DNA of 64,000 nt from Stomoxys calcitrans (GCF_963082655.1 NC_081553.1:128989736-129053735); one strand, 5' to 3'. Positions 11,396-23,202 are shown, numbered from the stretch's first letter. Program-made: numbers and translations. The notes: generated from the sequence alone by a model not told the origin.

Positions 11396-12130
11396 AACGT
11401 GAATTGGGGAACTAAAACATCAACAGAGTACAGATTCCCCATTTCATTCGTGTAATTCTTGTTGCATGGGTAAAATGGTAATGCATAATTAGTTTAATGC
11501 AACAACAGGTAATACAGTAGCCTAAGAATTCAGCGACTTTGTTGGTTAATTTCTTTTTTTGTTTTTGATGTATAGTAACAACACCAACTAAATGTTGTTG
11601 CCAATGTTTACGATGCCCAGTTTTTGAGATGGTAAATATTAATTATAGCCCATTTGAAATGTTTTTTTAATGAATTTTTAATATGTTTGAACTTTCTACT
11701 TAAGCAGATGATTTTAGTGGCTATTAGTTGTTTTTTTAGCAAGCCAACAGATGCGTGCCCCGCAAATGGTGGCAAAGCCACATAATTTAGTGTTACGAAT
11801 GAAAGAGAACGAAGTCTTAACAAGGGGAACAACGTAAACAGTGTATGATCTTTAATGTAACAATTAAAAGGAACAAAAAATGTTTTTAATTTTAAATTAT
11901 ACATCCACTCCACACCCCACTAATATACGATAGCTATATCTTTGTGAGAAATCTTCAAAACATGGTGTTAGTTAACAAAGTAAATGATAATATTCTCGTA
12001 ATTGATTGTTTGTTTACAAAAACAGTTGTAATTTAAGTTCAAAAAAATCCCGAGTGCTCAAGAATAATTAATTAAACTCGAGTGTTTTCAAACATTCTAT
12101 TAAGAATATTGGAATTTTACAAAAAAACAC
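11396..12130. other. AT-rich low-copy DNA; nothing recognised
   Basis: There are no transposon termini and no match to the other repeats in the window. The 101-codon minus frame (11608-11913) shows no motif and is not called as a gene. Confidence 0.5.
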
Positions 12131-12360
12131 AGTAAGGAAAGGCCAAAGCGGGCATTGCCAACTTAATAATACCCCACACCTACCCTATAGGTACAAAGTG
12201 GGAGCTATATCTAGTTCTGATCCAATTTTGATGGACCTCGGCGGATGTTTTTAGATGAGTTTTTAAACAATCCGTATCAAATTTCAGGCAATTATGATCA
12301 AACTGTAGCAAATACGGTTGACAAATGACAACATAATTGCAAATTACCCAAAATCTGACG

Positions 12361-12399
<39 letters not shown>

Positions 12400-13522
12400 G
12401 AGCTACATCTATGTATAAACCGATTTTGACCAAACTTCTTATTTGGCAATATTGGTCATTAAATGCGCCTACAGTGGCTCTAGAAGTGAAAATCGGGCGA
12501 TATTCATATATGGCAGCTGTATCTAAACCTGGACCGATTTCTATGAAATTCATCAGTAATATTAAGAGTTATAAGAAAATCTTTGCTGCTATATTTCGAC
12601 AAAATCGTTTAGCAAATGACCATCTTATTGCAATATTTCTAAAAATCGGACGATTTTGCTATATCTAAATTCGAACCGATTTCGACCACACTTTATAGAT
12701 ATATTGGAAGACGTCGAGGAAAGCGTTGTACTAAATTTTGGCAAGATTGCTGAATAAATGCGCTTGCAGTGGCTCTAAGAATAAAAATCGGGCGATATAT
12801 ATATACATAAATGAGAGCTACATCTAAATTTGAGCCGATTTCTATGAAATTTAATAGTAATGTCAAGAGTCAAAAGAAAATCCTTCCTGCCAAATTTTGA
12901 GAGAATCGATTAACAAATGATTTTTTATTGCATTATTACTGCAAATCGGACGAACATATACAGGGTGGCTGATGAATATTGCTACAATGATGAATATTGC
13001 TACATTTTTTTTTCGGTGTATGGAATACATTTTTCTTTTATTCATGTTAAATTAAATTATTAAATTAATTATTAAATTATTATTAATTAAATTAATTAAT
13101 TAATTAATTAAATTAATTAATTAATTAATTAAATTAATTATTAAATTATTATTATTAAATAGAAAAAAAGTTATTACATTTTTTTTTGGTAGCGGCTTTC
13201 ATCAGCCACCCTGTATATGGCAGCTATATCTTAATCTGAACAGATTTTTTCCAATTCCAATAGGCTTCGTCTTTAGGCCAAAAAACATGCCTGTACCAAA
13301 TTTGAAGAAGATCGGATGAAAATTGCGATCTGTAGTTTGTACACAAATTTACATGGAAAGACGGACAGACAGAACAGACGGATATAGCTAAATCGAATCA
13401 GAAAGTGATTCTGAGTCGATTGTTATAATTATTAATGGATCCCTCTCTCTTCCTTCTGGGTGTTACAATCAAATTCACTAACTTATAATATCCTGTACCA
13501 CAGTAGTGGTGTAGGATATAAT
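12131..13522 (-). mobile_element. DINE-1-like element, family D, near full length, with an inserted MITE
   Basis: The left end AGTAAGGAAAGGCCAAAGCG plus ATACCCCACACCTACCC is the 3' terminus. Body units carry ATATATGGGAGCTACATCTA and GACCGATTTCTATGAAATT. The core is GACGGACAGAC at about 13361-13382. The right end holds the 5' hairpin CCTGTACCACAGTAGTGGTGTAGGATATAA. A TA microsatellite (about 12363-12397) lies in one unit. The MITE at 12961-13213 interrupts it. Confidence 0.7.
12961..13213. mobile_element. MITE with CAGGGTGGCTGATGAA termini, 253 bp
   Basis: The 16-bp inverted ends are CAGGGTGGCTGATGAA and TTCATCAGCCACCCTG, flanked by TA (12959-12960 and 13214-13215). The centre (about 13047-13165) is an AATT/TAAT low-complexity run. 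There is no transposase. The TA target suggests Tc1/mariner-type mobilisation. Confidence 0.8.
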
Positions 13523-13616
13523 TATACCAACTACAACTGCACCAACTTTAGTTCTTTTAAAACGAAAATGAAAAACCGAACGTAGTGCGTAACGAAGAAA
13601 GGCCAAATGCGTTTGT

Positions 13617-14655
13617 ATTTTATTACCCTCCACCATAGGATGGAGGTATAAAAATTTTGTAATTTCGTTTATAACATTTCGAAATATGTATCTTAAACCC
13701 CATTAAGTTTATATTAGGGTGTACACTCGATTAATCGATTATTCATGACCTTTCAAATGAGCGAACAATTGAAAAACAAGTAAGAGCGTGCTAAGTTCGT
13801 CCGGGTCGAATCTTATATACCCTTCACCTTGTTTCGCATTTGACGAGTTCTTTGCTCGATGTCTTTTTTTAGGCAAACAAAGAATAATGGATAAGAATTG
13901 TTGTGCTATTTATCAAGTCATAGCCCAATTCGGACCATTAATGAATTGAATGTTAAAGACTGTAGTAGAAGTCATTGGATAATATTTCAGCCCATTCGGA
14001 TAAGAATTGCGCCTTGTAGGGACTCAAGAAGCATAATCGGGAGATCTGTTTATATGGGAGCTGTATCAAGCAATAGATCGATTCAGACCATATTGGACAC
14101 GTATATTGATGGTCATGGGAGAAGCTGTTTTACCAAATCAGATGAGAATTGCGCCCTCTAGAGGCTCAAGATCCAAGATCGGTTTATATGGCAGCTATAC
14201 CAGGTTATGAACTGATCTGAATCATACTTAACATAGTTGTGGGAAGTGATACCAAAACACCACGTGGAAAATTTCAGCCAAATCGTATAAGAATTGCGCC
14301 CTCTAAAAACTCAAGAAGTCAAGACCCCAAATCGGTTTACATGGTAGTTATATCAAAACATTTACCGACTTGCATTAATAAGATATATTTGTGCAAAATT
14401 TCAAGCGTGCTTTCGACAGACGGATGGACAAGGCTAGATCGACTTAAAATGTCATGACGATCAAGAATATGTATACTCTATGGGGTCTTAAACCCATATT
14501 TTGAGATGCTTCAAACGGAATGACGAAATTAGTATGCTTCCCATCCCATGGCGGAGGGTATAAAAAGTAATTCAAAGAACTTGACAAGTGCGATCTATGG
14601 TGGTGGGTATATAAGATTCGGCCCGTCCGAACTTAGCACGCTTTTCCTTGTTTTG
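13617..14655 (+). mobile_element. DINE-1-like element, family A, split by an inner DINE
   Basis: The 5' part (13617-13774) has TTACCCTCCACCATAGGATG and CATTTCGAAATATGTAT. The 3' part (14569-14655) has AACTTGACAAGTGCGATC, GGTGGTGGGTATATAAG, the stem TTCGGCCCGTCCGAA and CCTTGTTTT. The two halves flank a complete opposite-strand DINE. Confidence 0.65.
13775..14568 (-). mobile_element. DINE-1-like element, family A, nested
   Basis: It begins AACAAGTAAGAGCGTGC with stem TTCGTCCGGGTCGAA and ends with the 5' motif ATGGCGGAGGGTATAAAAAG. It has about three body units. The GTCY core is nearly absent: only GACAGACGGATGGACAAGG remains near 14417. Confidence 0.75.
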
Positions 14656-14706
14656 GTATATCACAGAATACAATTAAGGATGTAATTTTCCCTTCCGCGA
14701 GTATTC

Positions 14707-15032
14707 ATACCCTACACCACTTCTGTGGTACAGGGTATTATAACTTTGTGCATTTGTTCGCAACGTTAAGAAGGAGAGAAGCTAGACCCATCGATGTGTA
14801 TACCGATTGGCTTAGAATCACTTCCTGATTCCATTAAGCTATGCCCACCTGTTAGGTCACATCGTAAGAAAATCTTACAAGGTTCTATCAATATTTCAAT
14901 AGGTACGCAATAAACAAGTCTGACTGGATTTCATCATAGGTTCCATGTATTGAGAGTAGTACGTATTCTTGGAGGTGTAAGGTATTATTTAGTCGGGCCG
15001 TCCGACTTATGCCTTTCCCTACTTTTTTTGAA
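14707..15032 (+). mobile_element. DINE-1-like element, family D, short copy
   Basis: The 5' hairpin ATACCCTACACCACTTCTG with GTGGTACAGGGTATTATA is followed by about 230 bp of body. The 3' stem is AGTCGGGCCGTCCGACTT and the end ATGCCTTTCCCTACTTTTTT. It shows both family-D ends on one compact copy. Confidence 0.7.
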
Positions 15033-15721
15033 CTAGAATTTCGGTATATGAACTAATTGCAATTTCATCGAAAATGGGATATGTTACCGTAGTTTAGCAA
15101 AATTTCATAACAGAAGAGAAAATTTTCATTAAAATTTTTTTTGACATTTTTTACTACATAATACGATGCCCAGTGCGAAAAACATTTGGTAGGGCTGAAG
15201 TGGCCAACTTTGAAAGCCCAGCTATGGGCCCCGAACCTTCTAGGATCTTAAAATTTTAAAATGACAGAATTATTTTCACTAGTTTTTGTTCTCATCTGCC
15301 AAAGTATTCCATAACAACCGACTAGGTCGTGAAGTACTATTGTGGGCTTGTATTTACTATATGCATGTGTTGCCGAGACAGAAAATCTCCAGAAACCTTT
15401 GTCATAAGATATGTTTCTTTTTACCTTTCTGGAGTCTTAACCATAATGGATAACAGACTAGTAGAAATAAAAAAAAATATTTTACTTTTGGAATGAAAAA
15501 GCAGAATATATCTTACTAAGCCAACTAGTGAGTGATACATTATTAGGGCCTAGCGATTTTAAAGAGTCGAAACTTATTATCTCCCAAAGGAACGAAGGAA
15601 TTTTTTTCTGACCAATTGATTCCGATTATGGATTATTGTGCGGTAGATGTTTTTTTTATATCATTTTTGTTTCTTATACTAGCACTTTATAGCGTAAACT
15701 TCTTTAAAATCTTATAAAAAA
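15033..15721. other. AT-rich low-copy DNA; nothing recognised
   Basis: No repeat of the window and no supported reading frame falls here. It ends at the A that precedes Helitron B. Confidence 0.5.
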
Positions 15722-17973
15722 TCGTATATATAAAAATCAATTTGTGTTTGTTTGTATATTTGTTTGTTTGTATGGTTGTGTGTTCCTTATAGACACAGAA
15801 ACGGCTGAACCGATTTTCTTGAAATTTTCACAGATGGTACATAATGATCCCGTGGTAAAAATAGGGTACTAAATTTTTTGATATCTGAAGGGGGGTGGCG
15901 GACCCTCCCCCTTACCCTAATTTTCAGAAACGCCAGATCTCGGTGATGGGTGGTGCGATTTGAGCGAAATTTTGTGTGCTCTCATATAGTACCCTAAAAA
16001 TGAAAATTTGGTATCCAAATTTCGGATGGGGCACCTAGTGGGGCTGCCCCACCCTACCAAACATATAGCAAGATCAATCACGACAATACGGGATTCAAAT
16101 GAAAGGTATTTAGGATAAGAAAACGTATCTGATATCCAATTGTCGCACCAAGTGCTAGGGGGACCACCCCAAGCCCCAAAACACCCCTAAATCGGACATA
16201 TTTACCAACCATGGCAATATGGGACTCAAATGAAAGGTATTCGAGTAGAATACGAATCTGATATCCAAATGTGGGACCACGTTTCTGGGGGTCCACCCCT
16301 TTCCCAAAACACCCACCAAACAGGACTTATTTACTGACCATGGGAATATGGGGCTTAAATAAAAGGTATTTGAATGTAGAATACGAATCTGATATCCAAA
16401 TGTAGGACCAAGTGTTTGGGGGGCCGACCATAGCAATATGGGCCTCAAATTAAAGGTCTTTGGGAGCTAAGCGCGAATTTGATATCAATAATCGGGAAAA
16501 GTGTCTATGGGGCCACCCCACCCCCACAACACCACCCAAATAGTAAGTATTTTCTGACTATTGCAATATTCGGCTCAAATAAGAGGGTTTTTAAAGTGGA
16601 ACACGAATCCGATATGTATTTTCAAGACCAACTCACTGAGTGGCCGCCCATCCCCCAAAACACCCCCCAAGCCGGTCATGTTTGACGATTATGGAAATAT
16701 GGGGCTCAAATTAAAGGTAGGTGGGAGTAGACCACGTATCTGATATCAACATTGGGGGCCAACTGTCTAGCGGACGTCCCACCATCACAACAACCCCCAA
16801 ATAGGACGTATTTGCTCACCAAGACAATGGTCTTAAGGAGAGGGGAACTAAATATTCATAGTTTTTAGGGCCAATACCCCAAACCGGACATATTTGCTGA
16901 CTGTTGAAATAAGGAGTTTAAATGAGATTAGAAAACGAATTTGATATCCAAATTTGAGGGCAATGGCAATATGGGGTTCAAATAAGTGATATTTAGATAT
17001 ATGAGAATAGAGCACGTTGCTGATATATTTTCCGGGCTTAGTGTTTGGGGGACCACCTCACCCCCGAAAACACCGCTAACTCAAATATCATGAAAATATC
17101 GAGCAGAAATAAAGTATTTTAAAAATTGGGTACACCTTACGTCCAAACTTAAATTCGTAGACCAATAAAGATCATATGGGATTCAGATAAAGGCTTTATA
17201 TTGTTAAAATGTTAGTCAAGCAACACCCCTAAATCGGGCATTTTTATCGACCATGTCAATGTGGAGCTTAAATGAAAGGTATTGGGGAGTAGAGCAAGAA
17301 TTGATACCCATTTTCGGAACCAATTTTCTGGGGGTCTACCCCTTTCCCAAAATACCCCACAAACAGCAATTTTTTATTGACCATCGCAATATGGGGCTCA
17401 AATAAAAGTATGTAGGACCATGTATTTAGGGCATCACCCCTTCCCCAAAACAATCCCAAAGGATAAAAATTTTTTGACCATGCCAGTATGTGGCTCAAAT
17501 GAAAGGTATTTGAGATTAGAAAACAAATTTGATAACCAATTTCGGGGCCATGTGTTTAGGGGACGCCTCATCGTGTAAATTTCCCTCAAAACCAATGTCA
17601 ATATGGGGTTTAAATAAATGGTATTTGAGAGAAGAGCAAGATGTTGATATTTTTTCAGGGCCAAGTGTCTGGGGGACCACCTCACCCCCGAAAACACCAC
17701 TAAATCAAATATCATGAGAATATCGAGCAGAAATAAAGTATTTTAAGAATGGGGTACACCTTACATCCAAACTTAAATTCGTAGACCAATAAAGATCATA
17801 TGGGATTCAGATAAAGGCACTTATATTGTTAAAATGTAAGTCAAGCGATATACTATTTTCGTAGAATGGTATATCACTAAAAGCTCTTTACTTGTCAAAA
17901 AAAATATTCCAATAAAAATTTTGTTCCATATAAAGTAAATGAAGGCGCAGCGGAGCGGGTCCGGGTCAGCTAG
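15722..17973 (+). mobile_element. Non-autonomous Helitron B, complete, 2252 bp
   Basis: It starts TCGTATATATAAAAATCAAT after an A and ends GGAGCGGGTCCGGGTCAGCTAG before a T. A conserved 5' block (GAAACGGCTGAACCGATTTT, ACGCCAGATCTCGGTGATGG) is followed by roughly a dozen degenerate units of about 130 bp. No Rep/helicase is encoded. Frames of 60-97 codons on both strands are products of the array. Confidence 0.8.
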
Positions 17974-18805
17974 TCATTATATAGAACTTATCACTAGGAA
18001 CGGTTGAATGATGAAGAACTTGCAAATTTGTTGCTTGGCCTAATTACATGCAAACTTGGTTGTAATTTAGTGTATGACTTAATGCTTCAACTATATATTT
18101 AGAGATGACGTAAAATATACCAATGGTAAACCAAGTGGGAATTGCCCATGTCCATTGTAAGTGAAACCCATAACAATTATGCCAACAAGAAATATTCACT
18201 CATAATTTTTTTATTTGTACACCAAAATTGTTGAGCAGCAATCTTTAAACATCGGGTATCTCAATTATCACAACTTTTTTGTCCGTCCGACAGTTATTTT
18301 AGGCCCATTTGCTGGAGCGAACCTGTTCCAAAGAAACTGAAACCCATATTTTATGGTCCATCATCATAATCAGAGTTGGTTTTCCTTTAACTTTATTTTG
18401 CCATAAATGTAAACATTAAAACGACCAGAGAATCACTTGAATGGGAAGGAGGCGATTCACTCATCGCACTCCTACCACCTGGAGCGGCAACACTAGCTGG
18501 GGATAGATAACTTCGATCAACACGAGATGTTTGCCATTCGCACCCAAAGATCATTAAATTAATGTTCTATGTTAACAAAACACATTGCCACCCATGGTCA
18601 ATATCTAGGAGCTGGGCAAAACTGAAGTGCAGAGTTATGTGAATGCGTTAATGGGCGTGAATTGGCGCAAGTGGTGGTGATAAAACTCCAATGACCCATT
18701 ATCTAATGCATAGTCACTTACTCGTATAGATCTTCATTTGCATGAATATCATGCTACGTGTTTAGTACAAATATGATACAGACCAAGAAGAAGTAAAACA
18801 AGGGG
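17974..18805. other. Low-copy DNA; nothing recognised
   Basis: No transposon termini, RNA gene or supported reading frame was seen. Confidence 0.45.
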
Positions 18806-18959
18806 TCCGTCCGAGAAAACGAATTTGATATCCAAGTTTGAGACCAAATGTTTGGTGGTGCCAACCCATAAATTCCCCCTAAACCAATGGCAATTGGAGC
18901 TCAAATTAAGGAAATTGAGAGTAGAGCACGATGCTGATATTTTTTCAGGGCTAAGTACG

Positions 18960-19165
18960 GGCTAATGCTGGCAACATTTATGAGATAATATGCCATGTAA
19001 AAATTCTCTCCAAAGAGGTGTCGCACTGCGCCACGGCGTTCGGACTCGGCTATAAAAGGAGGCCCCTTATCATTGAGCTTAAACTTGATTCGGACTGCAC
19101 CCATTGATAAGTAAGAAGTTTGCCCCTTTTCCATAGTGGAATGGTCATGAGCAAAATTTGTTGTT
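18960..19165 (+). mobile_element. SINE family 1, 5'-truncated
   Basis: The body starts GCTAATGCTGGCAACATTTA, continues AAAGAGGTGTCGCACTGCG and AAGGAGGCCCCTTATCATTG, and ends AGCAAAATTTG. The tRNA head is absent. It lies between two Helitron E segments. Confidence 0.75.
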
Positions 19166-19431
19166 TGTTTGTAAGTACGTGGGTGGCCGCCCCACCATGC
19201 ATATCCCTCAAACTGGACTTGTTTGTAGATTATGGCAAAAAGGGGCTCAAATCTGTATCTGTTTCGTGGCCAAGTGTTTCAAATGAAATGAAAGGTATTT
19301 GAGACCAGAGCACGAATCTGATATATGGGGATACACCTCACTCTCAAAAACACCCCCATACCGCACATATTTACCGACCATAGCAATATACGGCTCCAAT
19401 GAAAGGTATTTCGGAGAAGAGCACCAATATA

Positions 19432-19668
19432 TTGGGTTGCCCAAAAAGTAATTGCGGATTTTTCGTATAGTCGGCGTTGACAAATTTTTTCACAGCTTGT
19501 GACTCTGTAATTGCATTCTTTCTTCTGTCAGTTATCAGCTGTTACTTTTAGCTTGCTTTAGAAAAAAAGTGTAAAAAAAGTATATTTGATTAAAGTTAAT
19601 TCTAAGTTTTATTAAAAAAGCATTTACTTTCTTTTAAAAAATCCGCAATTACTTTTTGGGCAACCCAA
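19432..19668. mobile_element. Mariner-type MITE (237 bp), second copy
   Basis: It has the same TTGGGTTGCCCAAAAAGTAA termini as 10970-11202, with TA at 19430-19431 and 19669-19670. It is inserted in Helitron E. A TTC duplication (CTTTCTTCTG) accounts for part of the length difference. Confidence 0.85.
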
Positions 19669-19802
19669 TAATATCCACATTGGCGTGAAATATCTGAAAG
19701 GCCGTACCAGCACCCCCAAACAGGACTTACGTGACGTGACCGTATAGGGCTCAGATAAAATAAGAGAGTGAAAGAAGCGGAGCGGGCCTTGTCCAGCTAG
19801 TT

Positions 19803-19872
19803 AGGTATAAACTTGAATCGGAGTTTGCCCCTGTTCCTTGATGGAATCTTCATGGGCAATTTTGCATTTGCA
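19803..19872 (+). mobile_element. SINE family 1, 3' fragment
   Basis: AACTTGAATCGGAGTTTGCCCCTGTTCC is followed by ATGGGCAATTTTGC, the last 70 bp of the SINE, directly after Helitron E's CTAG|T. Confidence 0.55.
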
Positions 19873-19874
19873 AC

Positions 19875-20692
19875 CGACCTACACTAATAGAAGTAACTTT
19901 AATCACTGCCGTGAGGCTAAGTGAGCTTTCTCTATGATCATGTGGCAACTACTGACACTGTGTGTCACTCTATACAATGTCCGATGTTTCAGACAGTGTG
20001 GATTTCACCCTACCTGAGCCCCGTTCTGATAAAAAGTACTATACCACCATTCCTGATAGAACCGATTGGAACTACGATATCCCTGGTACTAAAAGTTACA
20101 TAGGCTTTTATACGGATGGTTCCAAACTAGACGACCAGATGGGCTTTGGGGTGTACTCGAAAGATGTCACTGGTCATTTGCAATGTGTGTATCAAACGGA
20201 GATCCTTGCAATTAAGGAAGTTGTGGAATGGCTAAGATAACATGTCATAACGACGATTGCCCTAAATATCGTCTCATACAGCCAGGCTGCCATTTATTCT
20301 CTGGAGAACGTATTGTATTTCTGAACACAAAAACCGCCCGCGACTATCGCAGATCTCTCAACGTGATGACTGAACAGTTCAAAATTCACCTGTTCTGGGT
20401 GCCGGACGCCAGAGATATCCCAATGAAATGCAAATCGGACGAGCTTGCGAGACTAGAAACTACACATTCCAGGGAAACTGGAATCTGTGGATATGCTTAT
20501 ACCCCTTTCGGACAAAAATGGTTTCGAAATTGGATTTTTTTAGCAAATTTGCTGTGGAGATTACAAGTATTATTAGGTGCAAAAACTTTTTTGCATGGGT
20601 TTAGGGGACATGATATGATAAGGTCGGTTTATGATTTCACAGGAATACATTTGGTATTGAACAAGATGTTGAAGCGCTCCATACAATAATTT
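19875..20692 (+). pseudogene. LINE fragment L1a: RNase H region, frameshifted
   Basis: This is a remnant of a non-LTR retrotransposon polyprotein carrying an RNase H domain after the reverse transcriptase. In 19962-20240 the frame reads YTDGSKLDDQMGFGVYS, the first RNase H acidic motif, followed by an acidic 'TEILAIKEVVEWL'. The frame then breaks. The later frame (20228-20689) has FWVPDARDIPMKCKSDELARL, matching the usual 'PGH.DIPGN..AD.LAR' end with the His changed. It aligns along its length with 40395-41218 (minus), so both are copies of one LINE family. The clade is uncertain (RNase H-bearing, I/LOA-like). It is non-functional: it lacks endonuclease and RT and has a frameshift. The last 150 bp are unrecognised. 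Confidence 0.7.
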
Positions 20693-21355
20693 ATTTTAAA
20701 TTTTTACATTAACAAAATTTCAATTTTTTGTAAAAACATTTTGTTACATGATGCGCATGCGTGCGTACCAACGCATGTTTTCATGTCTATGCCACATTAC
20801 ACGGTAACGAAAAGCATTACTCGTTTTCATATCTTGGACAAGAAAATGATAAGAGGAGCAATGTGGATGAATTAATTTTCCCCCATATTAACTTTGTTGC
20901 AAGGCAAGTGAACAAAGACTTGACTTGAAATATAATTCCCATAATATCATAATAACGCAAAATGTTTGTTGTGGCGAGATTTCGTAAAATCCATCAGATG
21001 ATGGACACAATGATGACAGAGAACCCTTCTTCTGAACAATTTTGTTCCTTCACCAAAAAGTGCATTTTGGACTAATTTTAAGATATACCTTTTCTGGTTT
21101 TTACTTTAAATGCAATCAAGCTTAATCTGGACTGTCCAACCTTTAATTGAAGATAAATTTTATTTTACCTCGATTGCAGGACAGCAAAAACCCTAGCGGT
21201 CTCTATAACTTCCATATACGCCCATTTCCCAATGTAAAATCTGAAGATAACGGAGTGCCGTCATATAACCCAATCGCCTGATTTGGCTTGGATGAGCGTA
21301 AGATTCATGGCGGGTACACAAACATTAGGCTCAACAAAACTCAAGCCATTTTAAC
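20693..21355. other. AT-rich low-copy DNA; nothing recognised
   Basis: It holds a short quasi-palindrome around 20752-20778 (ATGCGCATGCGTGCG...CGCATG). Nothing else was recognised. Confidence 0.45.
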
Positions 21356-22029
21356 TTTTTATAGACACACCACCATAGAATGGGGGTATACTACAATAAT
21401 CTAGTCATTCCGTTTGTAACACCAGGAAATATTCGTCTAAGACCCCATCATATATGTATATTCTTGACCATCTCGACGTTCTGAGTCGATCTAGCCATGT
21501 TCGTTGGTCCATCTATCTGTCCGTCCGTCTGTCGAAATCACGTTAGCGGTCGAACGCATAAAGCTAGCCGCTCGAAATTTAAGTCCTTAAAAGCCGCAAT
21601 TTTCGTCCGATTTGGCTGAAATTTTACATGAAGTGCTTTGTTGTGACTTTCAATAACTGTGCCAAGTACGGTCCGAATCGATCTGTAACCTGATATATCT
21701 CCCATATAAAACGATCTTCTGATTTGACTTCTTGAGTCCTTCCAAGCCGCAATTTTTATCCGATTTTGCAGAAATTTCGCATGCGAGGTTCTGTTGCGAC
21801 TTCAACTCAACTGAGCCAAACACGGTCTAAATAAGTCTATAACCTGATATATTTAGCTCCGATATAAATCGGTCTCTCGATCATCCTTGTTCTGTTCGTA
21901 GAAGTTTGGTGTGTAGAATAAAATTATGCCCTTCAACTACAATAAATTTATTTTGTATAAATTTTTAGCAGAATCCATTATGGTGGGTTCCCATTCGGCC
22001 CGGCCAAACTTAGTACGCTTTTACTTGTT
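21356..22029 (+). mobile_element. DINE-1-like element, family C, with both ends
   Basis: The 5' end is TTTTTATAGACACACCACCAT plus ATGGGGGTATAC. The core has CTGTCCGTCCGTCTGTC (about 21517). Body units carry CCGCAATTTTTATCCGATTT. The 3' end is ATGGTGGGTTCCCATTCGGCC, CGGCCAAACTTAGTACGC and TTTACTTGTTT. Confidence 0.75.
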
Positions 22030-22107
22030 TATATTCACCAACGAAGGATGGGATATATCCAATTTGTCTTTCTTTTTGTAACACATCGACATATCAATTT
22101 CCAACCC
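22030..22107 (+). mobile_element. DINE-1-like family B, 5' fragment
   Basis: CACCAACGAAGGATGGGATA and ACACATCGACATATCAATTTCC match the family-B 5' block seen at 29235 and 38913. It is cut at ACCCT. Confidence 0.55.
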
Positions 22108-22660
22108 TTCACGCATAAAAAAAACGTTTGAGACATTTTTACGAGAAACAAAATATATTTGTAACAAAGTTTTTCTTTCAATGTAACTATTTAACATTTC
22201 GCTTCAACATATCAAACGTCAGCCATTAACGTAGCATTATTGAATGTTACAACTTCGCCTTCGGTAAAAGTACTTTTCTTTTGTTATAAAATCAAAAAGT
22301 CTTCAACGGCAAAAGTGTTTCGATAGCCGCAAACGATTATTCGTCCACCGGACCAATCATTATTCTCTTGTGTCTCTCCTACTAGAGAGAGAGAGAGAGA
22401 GAAAGAGGGTGAGTATTTAAGCGCATAGACCAGTGACGGATAAAAAGTAATGGATGGGTGGTGAACTCGGAATAGATAATTTTTAAAGTTTAGCCATAGG
22501 TACGTCCAATGACAAAATTCTTTAGAGCAACATGGAAGACTTTTAATATAATTGAGTATCATGACATCGAAATAAATCCCAATATACTCTGGAATTGAGT
22601 GAGTTTACTAACTTAGATTTGCGAAAAAAAAAATTAGTTAAATATGCACAATCTATTTTA
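22108..22660. repeat. Unclassified dispersed repeat U1, copy 2, uninterrupted
   Basis: It aligns with 8936-11290 once the DINE and MITE there are removed. It includes a GA microsatellite (about 22385-22407). No termini or coding signature were recognised. Confidence 0.7.
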
Positions 22661-22679
22661 AAACTAAGAGAGCAAAATT

Positions 22680-22780
22680 GAAGAAGGTTGTCGAAGGGCC
22701 TAAGACCCAAATTTATAATAAATGTCCCAAATTTCTAATAAATGTGACTTTTATGGGCCTAAGACTTACCAAGTCCCTCC
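22680..22780 (-). mobile_element. DINE-1-like family B body fragment
   Basis: TGTCGAAGGGCCTAAGACCC and TTTATGGGCCTAAGAC are family-B body motifs in reverse orientation. Confidence 0.5.
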
Positions 22781-22920
22781 CGCTTTACAGTGATTCAGCT
22801 CAATCAGCATATTGACCGATGGAGTCAAATGAGAAATTGATCAAATACGGCGCTTTTATCCAAGAAGTTATGATGAAGAAACAGCTTACCAGACACAATA
22901 CCGAACCCTTAATCATAATA

Positions 22921-23200
22921 AAGGGTGATTTTTTTGAGGTTAGGATTTTCATGCATTAGTATTTGACAGATCACGTGGGATTTCAGACATGGTGTCAAAG
23001 AGAAAGTCGATTCACTGAAAATGATTTCACTGAAAATGATTCACTGAAAATGATTTGCAAGCGTTGCTCGTTAGTAAGTCTATTCATGATGAAATGTCAA
23101 AGCATACTGAGCATCTTTCTCTTTGACACCATGTCTGAAATCCCACGTGATCTGTCAAATACTAATGCATGAAAATCCTAACCTCAAAAAAATCACCCTT
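22921..23200. mobile_element. 280-bp element with perfect 86-bp terminal inverted repeats
   Basis: 22921-23006 is the exact reverse complement of 23115-23200, with ends AAGGGTGATTTTTTTGAGG. TA flanks both sides (22919-22920, 23201-23202). On the minus strand from 23084 it retains a transposase-like start, MNRLTNEQRLQII. It breaks off into a short direct repeat (TCACTGAAAATGATT, three times). It is a deletion derivative of a Tc1/mariner-like transposon. Confidence 0.85.
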
Positions 23201-23202
23201 TA

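Larger units (their letters stand above)
18806..19800 (+). mobile_element. Helitron E, 5'-truncated, carrying a SINE and a MITE
   Basis: Array units (GAGAAAACGAATTTGATATCC, GGGCTCAAAT, GAAAGGTATTTGAGA) appear on both sides of the inserts. The right end is AAGCGGAGCGGGCCTTGTCC...CTAG at 19797-19800, followed by T. The 5' TC end and conserved leader block are missing. Confidence 0.65.

Noticed and set aside
12318..12668. 116-codon plus-strand frame with an IYIYIY run
   Set aside because: The run is a TA microsatellite inside a family-D DINE. The rest is DINE body.
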